This document shows, one piece after another, positions 5,667 through 9,763 of a DNA stretch of 9,763 nt. Position numbers and translations under genes: made by a program. Numbering within the stretch: the first letter of the stretch is position 1; each line of letters opens with the position of its first letter. The notes under the pieces are model-generated. The model worked only from the letters and a program-made list of their open reading frames with translations, searched no databases and had not been told where the DNA came from. This DNA is from JAWKWA01 sp041397765 (GTDB lineage: Bacteria; Pseudomonadota; Alphaproteobacteria; Rhizobiales; Hyphomicrobiaceae): NCBI GenBank assembly GCA_041397765.1, contig JAWKWA010000042.1:1-9763 (forward strand), read 5' to 3'.

Positions 5667-6497
5667 ATGTCCGATACCACCGAGCTCGACGATCTCGCCA
5701 ACGCCTTCGGCGGCGATCCCATCGCCGAGCATGACGCGGCCGAGCCGCGCTTTCCCTTCGTGCTCGTCATCGACACATCGGCCTCGACCTCGACGCCGGG
5801 TCCCGATGGCGTTCCCGACATCGACAATATCAATTCAGCGGTGGCGACGATCTATCAGAAGCTGCGCAGCCCGCAGCCTGGCGATCCACTGGAGCTCACC
5901 CATCACCAGGTCGATCTGGCCTTGATCGCCTACAGCTTCGAGCCGCGCCTGGTGCAGGCCTGGACGGCGGCACCCGATCTGCCGATCTCGCCTCCTCTGT
6001 TGACGCCCGAGGGCGGCACGGCGACGGGCGCGGCGCTCCTGTCGGCACTCGACATCTGTCTTGCTCGCCAGGTCCGCTACAAGAAGGACGGCCTTCCGCG
6101 ATGCGGTCTGCCCCACATCTTCCATCTGACCGATGGCGGGGCGAACGACGTGAAGATCGGCAGCCGTGCCTGGCACCTGATCGAGGCCCGACTGAAGGAG
6201 CTCGCTCCGAAGGCCCAGGATCGCCGGGGCATGCTCTGGCATTTCGTCGCGCCGGGCGGCTTTGCCCCGACGGGCAGCGGTGCGGTCGACGCCCAGGGCA
6301 GGCCGATCTCGGGAGCCGCGCTCCTCAGCCAGTGGTTCGGCCAGGACAGCATCGTCCCGCTCGAGCAGGGTGCCGACGGCTTCGAGACCATGGCCGATCT
6401 GATCGTCAAGACGATCACCGCGGTCAGCCAGCAGGCCGCCGGCCACCAGGAGCTGATGGCGACCATGCAGGTGCGGAGGCTCGGCGATGGTGCCTGA
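5667..6497 (+). CDS. TerY/YegL-like VWA-domain protein
   Basis: This 276-aa cytoplasmic protein consists of essentially one von Willebrand factor A domain of the TerY/YegL type, the metal-dependent interaction component of TerY-P triads. The MIDAS metal site is complete: D36-T-S38-A-S40 (DTSAS) after the first hydrophobic strand, T118 in GGTATG, and D156 in the TDGG turn. A helical region follows from about residue 215. There is no signal peptide or membrane segment. The start has CCGGAGA 6 bases upstream, and the stop overlaps the phosphatase start by 11 bases. Unlike both signalling neighbours, this gene reads without frameshift. Known members act with a kinase and a PP2C phosphatase, probably as an adaptor or phosphorylation target; the partner here is unknown. 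The family assignment is firm, the function inferred. Confidence 0.88.
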   Translation: MSDTTELDDLANAFGGDPIAEHDAAEPRFPFVLVIDTSASTSTPGPDGVPDIDNINSAVATIYQKLRSPQPGDPLELTHHQVDLALIAYSFEPRLVQAWTAAPDLPISPPLLTPEGGTATGAALLSALDICLARQVRYKKDGLPRCGLPHIFHLTDGGANDVKIGSRAWHLIEARLKELAPKAQDRRGMLWHFVAPGGFAPTGSGAVDAQGRPISGAALLSQWFGQDSIVPLEQGADGFETMADLIVKTITAVSQQAAGHQELMATMQVRRLGDGA

Positions 6498-7336
6498 GAC
6501 CGACACGCTCGTCGTGCCGCTCGCCCGGACGGAGGTTGTCGCTCACGAGCCCTGGCTCGTGGGTGCCTTCTCCCAGCACGGCGCCGGCCACATCCGCAAG
6601 GGGCTGCCCAACGGGGACGCCTATGCCATCGGCCGTGCGGACGACCATGTGCTGATTGCCGTCGCCGACGGCGTCAGCAGCGCCCCCATGAGCACGTTCG
6701 GGCCCATCTCGCGGTCGCGACCGCCATCGATCGCCTGCGCTTGCAGGTGCTTATGGGGACGCCCCAGGGGCCGAAGTCGCTGGAGAGCAGTATGACCTAT
6801 GTTCGCAACAAGCTGGACGAGGAGGCCGGTCGGCTTCGCCGTCCGATTGGCGACCTGGCGACGACGCTCCTGATCGCTCTCCTGACCCCTAAAGGCCGCG
6901 ACGGTCGCCAAGATCGGCGACGGCTCGGTGATGGCGGTCGAGGCTGATCGCGCGGGTGCGCGTCTCGTGCCGCTCGTCGATGCGCCCCATGTCGGCGAGG
7001 GTGTCGTCGATCTGACCCACAGGGATTGGCGCAAGCATCTCAGAAGCCGTCACATCCCGGACCTCGAGGCCGCCGGCATCGCGACGTTCGCCTTCGCAAC
7101 CGATGGCGCCGCTGGCTACCTCATGGCCGCGAGCAAGACGCCGACGGCGACAGGTGAGCGCACGGTCCTCTCGACCCTCTATGTCCACGACAATCTTGGC
7201 ACTGCGCTCACCAAGCGCGGTGCGCAGGACCTGATCGGCTACTTGCGCAGCTCCTGTTCCTCGATCTCAGAAGGACCCCTTTGACGACCGGACCCTGGTG
7301 ATCGCCACGACCCGTCCGGCCCGGAGGCCCGCATGA
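6487..7336 (+). pseudogene. PP2C-type protein phosphatase, multiply frameshifted
   Basis: This is a PP2C metal-dependent phosphatase, the third TerY-P component (E. coli PphC/YegK). It begins at the ATG at 6487 with GGAGG 7 bases upstream and overlaps the VWA gene by 11 bases. Family motifs appear in order but in different frames. NGDAYAIG and VADGVSSA (D44, D61) are at 6487-6690. The helix AHLAVATAIDRL and DLATTLLIALL lie in the -1 frame, about 6690-6890. AKIGDGSVMAV and FAFATDGAAGYL are back in the first frame, about 6893-7230. A hydrophobic helix LLAQLLFLDL is at about 7239-7268 in a second frame. The terminal metal-binding motif FDDRTLVIATT is in a third frame, at about 7280-7312. That frame ends at TGA 7334-7336, overlapping the next ATG as ATGA. 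About four single-base indels are therefore needed. As written, translation stops at 6795 after about 100 aa, which would abolish activity. This is either recent decay or assembly error. Confidence 0.8.
7323..7327 (+). promoter_or_regulatory. Ribosome binding site of the coupling protein
   Basis: GGAGG ends 5 bases before the ATG at 7333. It supports 7333 as the true start over the TTG at 7337 or the ATG at 7394, which lie in the frame of the main reading frame but lack such a site. Confidence 0.6.
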
Positions 7337-9373
7337 TTGCCTTCAACGGGCTCACGCCCGACGTCTTCGAGGCGAGGATCGCCGCCCTTGTCGATGATCC
7401 GGCGGGCCGGCTCTGTTGCGCCCGTTGCGCATCTGATCGCGGCGCTCGAGCCCCGGCAGGTCGATGAGTTCATCGTCCGGCGGCTCGGCGATAGGCCGAG
7501 CCTCGTCAAGCATATGGCCACGGTCGCAGCCCTTCCCATGGGCGGACGGGAGACGGGGCCGGGGGCCTGGTTCACGGTGCTCCCTTCCAATTGGACGCTC
7601 GGCCTCATCGGCGCAACGCTCACCCATGGCGCCAACCGGTACGGTTTCGAGAAGCGCCGTCGGGCCCTGACCGGGCTCCTCGGCTCCTTCCGGCTGACCC
7701 GCGCCAGCATCGGGCTCGACGACAAGGAGAAGGCCATTGCCCGCGCCATGGCGGCACTCTTTGCACGCGGGCTGATGACGAGCGAGGCATGGAGCCGCTT
7801 TGCCGCCGAGCTCACCTGGGCCGACGGGCAGGCAGCACTCGAGCCCGCTCCGGAGCTCGCCGGCGATCCTCACCTCCCCGAGGCGCGGCAGGTCCTGTCC
7901 GATCTTCTCAAGGCCACCATGGAGCCCCACCGGGCTGCACTCGCTGCGGCCGCTGCGATCATTGCACGCGAGGAAGCCTCGCTCCCCCAGGCCATCCGCG
8001 ACCTCGTCAGGCCGGGCGCCCGCTGGATGACCACGGCCGATTGCGTGTCGGCCAAGCTGCTGTCGCCGGCGCCATCTCCGGCTGCGCTCATCGTCGGGCA
8101 CGATCCGGCGACGGGTCAGCCTCTCTACTATGCGCGGCCCGAGAGCCTTTTCACCATCGGCGGTCCCGGCACCGGCAAGACCGAGTGCCAGGTGCTGCCG
8201 AACCTCCTCTCCTACAAGGGCTCGGCCATCGTGCTCGACGTGAAGGGCGAGCTTTGGGAAAAGACGGCCGGCTGGCGCCAGAGGAATGCGGGTCCGGTCT
8301 TCCGGTTCGCTCCGACCGATCCGCATGGCCGCACGCATCGCTACAACCCCTTCGATTTCATCGGCACGGAGCCGGAGACGGCAGCGACCGATTGCGAGGT
8401 GTTCTCGGCCCAGGTCATCGTGCCGACGCCGAACCATCACGATCCCTACTGGGAGAACCGGGGCCGCGACTTCCTCTGGGCGATGGCGATGATCGTGGCG
8501 CTGCGCTCGAAGGGGCCGTCGCGCGCCATGGCGACACTGATGCGGCTTCTGTCCGTGCCGCTCGACATGAAGGCAAGCGATCCTGCCTATCCAGGCTCGG
8601 ACACGGAGAAGCTCGTCAACGGCCTCCACCAGCTGGCGGCGGCAACGAACGTGCGTGCACTTGCCGAGCATGCCAACGCGATCCGCGGCGGCCTCGGCAG
8701 TCAGCGGCTGGAGAGCGTTGCCGACAATGCACGGCGTTTCCTCAACATCTTCTCGCGCTCGGCGTCGCTGCGGGCCGCCATGTCGGCCTCCGACTGGCAT
8801 CCGAGGATGTTGCGCGAGCGTCCCGGCACCACCGTCTATCTCTGCCTGTCGGGCGATGACCTCGACACGTTCGCGCCGGTCGTGCGGTTGATCCTGCAGC
8901 AGCATGCCAACGCGCTCCTGCGTGACTTCAAGCACAAGCCGGGCGAGCCGCCGGTCACCTTCTTCCTCGACGAGTTCCCGCAGCTGAAGCGCATGGAATC
9001 GCTGATGCGCATGGTCGACACGGGACGCGGTGCGGGCCTGAGGCTCTGGTTCTTCGCCCAGTATCTGGGCCAGGTGCGCCAGGCCTACGACAAGCAGGCG
9101 GACGGCCTCATCGGCGCGTGCAGGATCAAATCGTTCCTCTCGCCCGATGCGGAGGCCGCCGAATACCTGAAGCCCTATCTCGGCACGCGCCGGAACCTCT
9201 TCTCCGGTGAGACGACGCCGCTCGCCGAGACACACGAGCTTCTGGGCCAGGCCTTCGCCGACACCATCCTGACCCTCGCCGGCGGGCCCCTGAAGCTCGC
9301 CAAGCGCTTCGCCTGGGAAACCATGGCCGACCGCATCCTGCCTCCGCCCGTCCTGCGGCGGCAGAAGTTCTGA
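7333..9373 (+). CDS. TraG/VirD4-type conjugative coupling ATPase
   Basis: Coupling proteins of this family use ATP to hand the relaxase-DNA complex to the secretion channel. Counting from 7337 in the main frame (678 codons), Walker A is GPGTGKT (residues 276-282), followed by a conserved LDVKGELW region (300-307). Walker B is FFLDEF (542-547), and a sensor-type WFFAQ ends at Q575. The C-terminal half is typical of the family. The N-terminal 240 residues are not: I see no pair of transmembrane helices, which classical VirD4/TraG proteins have, but a mainly helical soluble region. The likely start, 7333, overlaps the phosphatase stop as ATGA. Its first 25 or so codons (MIAFNGLTPDVF onward) are one frame away from the rest, so there is one frameshift near 7400-7415, probably in the GGCGGGCC run. 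With it uncorrected, an internal start such as 7394 would still allow most of the protein. Confidence 0.88.
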
Positions 9374-9406
9374 CGCGTATCCAGCAACTCACAAAGGAGA
9401 TAAGTC

Positions 9407-9763
9407 ATGACGGATACATCGATCAGCAAGGGGCGGCTCCGCGCCTTCCTCAACAGCGAGAAGACCAAGGGCGATGCCAAGCCCTCCTTCGAGGGCAGCC
9501 TTGCGTTGCCGAACGAGGAGCACGAGCGGCCGTTCGCGCTCTGGGTGCGCCAGACGAAACAGGGCGGCGTCATGCTCACCGGCCGCGCCGGTCAGCCCAA
9601 GGGTTCCGCCATGGATCAGATCGTCGGCCTGCTCGGGGCCAGGGGAAGCGCCGCTCCCGAGCTCGTCGTCGGCATGAGCGAGATGAAGCTGAAGGCTGGC
9701 GAGATCGTGCTCTTCGAGAACAAGCCCAAGGAGGGCGAGGCTCCCAAGGTGCTCGAGAAGGGC
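9407..9763 (+). CDS. Unrecognised protein, 3' end beyond the window
   Basis: The first 119 codons are present and the frame is open to the window edge, so the gene is cut by the window. The start is certain: AAAGGAGA lies 6 bases before the ATG. I do not recognise the family. The protein is hydrophilic and Lys/Glu/Gly-rich, with no signal peptide or membrane segment. The middle part (PFALWVRQTKQGGVMLTGRA, about residues 43-62) alternates hydrophobic and polar residues like beta strands of a small barrel. This recalls DUF736-like or single-strand-binding-like proteins found in conjugative regions, but the match is by feel only. It lies 33 bases after the coupling-protein stop on the same strand, so it is probably co-transcribed with the transfer genes. 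Confidence 0.75.
   Translation, partial: MTDTSISKGRLRAFLNSEKTKGDAKPSFEGSLALPNEEHERPFALWVRQTKQGGVMLTGRAGQPKGSAMDQIVGLLGARGSAAPELVVGMSEMKLKAGEIVLFENKPKEGEAPKVLEKG

Noticed and set aside
4377..7336. Programmed ribosomal frameshifting as an explanation for the kinase and phosphatase
   Set aside because: The shifts are many, go in both directions, and share no slippery heptamer or following structure. Random indels or sequencing error explain them better.
7352..9235. A 627-codon open frame on the minus strand opposite the coupling ATPase
   Set aside because: It mirrors a high-GC gene whose plus-strand product has full Walker A and B motifs. The antisense translation is Arg/Glu/Leu-rich with no domain, so it is a shadow frame.
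1..9763. tRNA, rRNA genes or a CRISPR array
   Set aside because: No cloverleaf-like sequence, ribosomal RNA sequence or regularly spaced repeats were seen on reading both strands.

Overview
The window is GC-rich with strong third-position GC bias, Shine-Dalgarno-led starts and ATGA-type overlaps. Together with the relaxase/MobC style and the IS5-family element, this suggests an alphaproteobacterium, probably Rhizobiales such as a Methylobacterium or Bosea relative. That placement is inference from protein style only. The content is accessory: an insertion sequence, poorly conserved small genes, and the mobilisation region of a plasmid or integrated mobile element.

Layout. Positions 66-1462 hold a complete IS5-family insertion sequence with perfect 17-bp terminal inverted repeats, a near-perfect 4-bp target duplication and an intact transposase on the minus strand. 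Positions 1463-3224 hold sparse minus-strand genes of unknown role: a 173-aa helical protein, an 85-aa protein resembling a primase-type winged helix, and a doubtful 108-aa ORF coupled to it. They are separated by about 360 bp without a convincing gene but with two hairpins. A divergent intergenic region (3225-3375) carries a perfect 22-bp palindrome directly followed by a perfect hairpin; this is the best candidate for an oriT and/or a mobC operator.

From 3376 to the window end, every gene lies on the plus strand in one compact, operon-like array: mobC, a short VirD2/MobA-type relaxase, a YegI-like protein kinase, a TerY/YegL-like von Willebrand A (VWA) protein, a PP2C phosphatase, a TraG/VirD4-type coupling ATPase, and the start of an unrecognised protein. 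The kinase, VWA and PP2C trio matches the known 'TerY-P triad' (E. coli YegI, YegL and YegK/PphC). Here it sits between the relaxase and the coupling protein, so a phospho-signalling module is placed inside a DNA-transfer operon. That arrangement is the most interesting thing in the window.

The second striking point is a cluster of apparent single-base frameshifts. Four lie in the kinase (two compensating pairs), about four in the phosphatase, and one near the start of the coupling protein. The MobC, relaxase, VWA and most of the coupling-protein genes read cleanly. In each shifted segment the protein-like sequence, including catalytic motifs, continues in another frame, so the genes were recently functional. 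Either the assembly has indel errors here or the signalling module is decaying.
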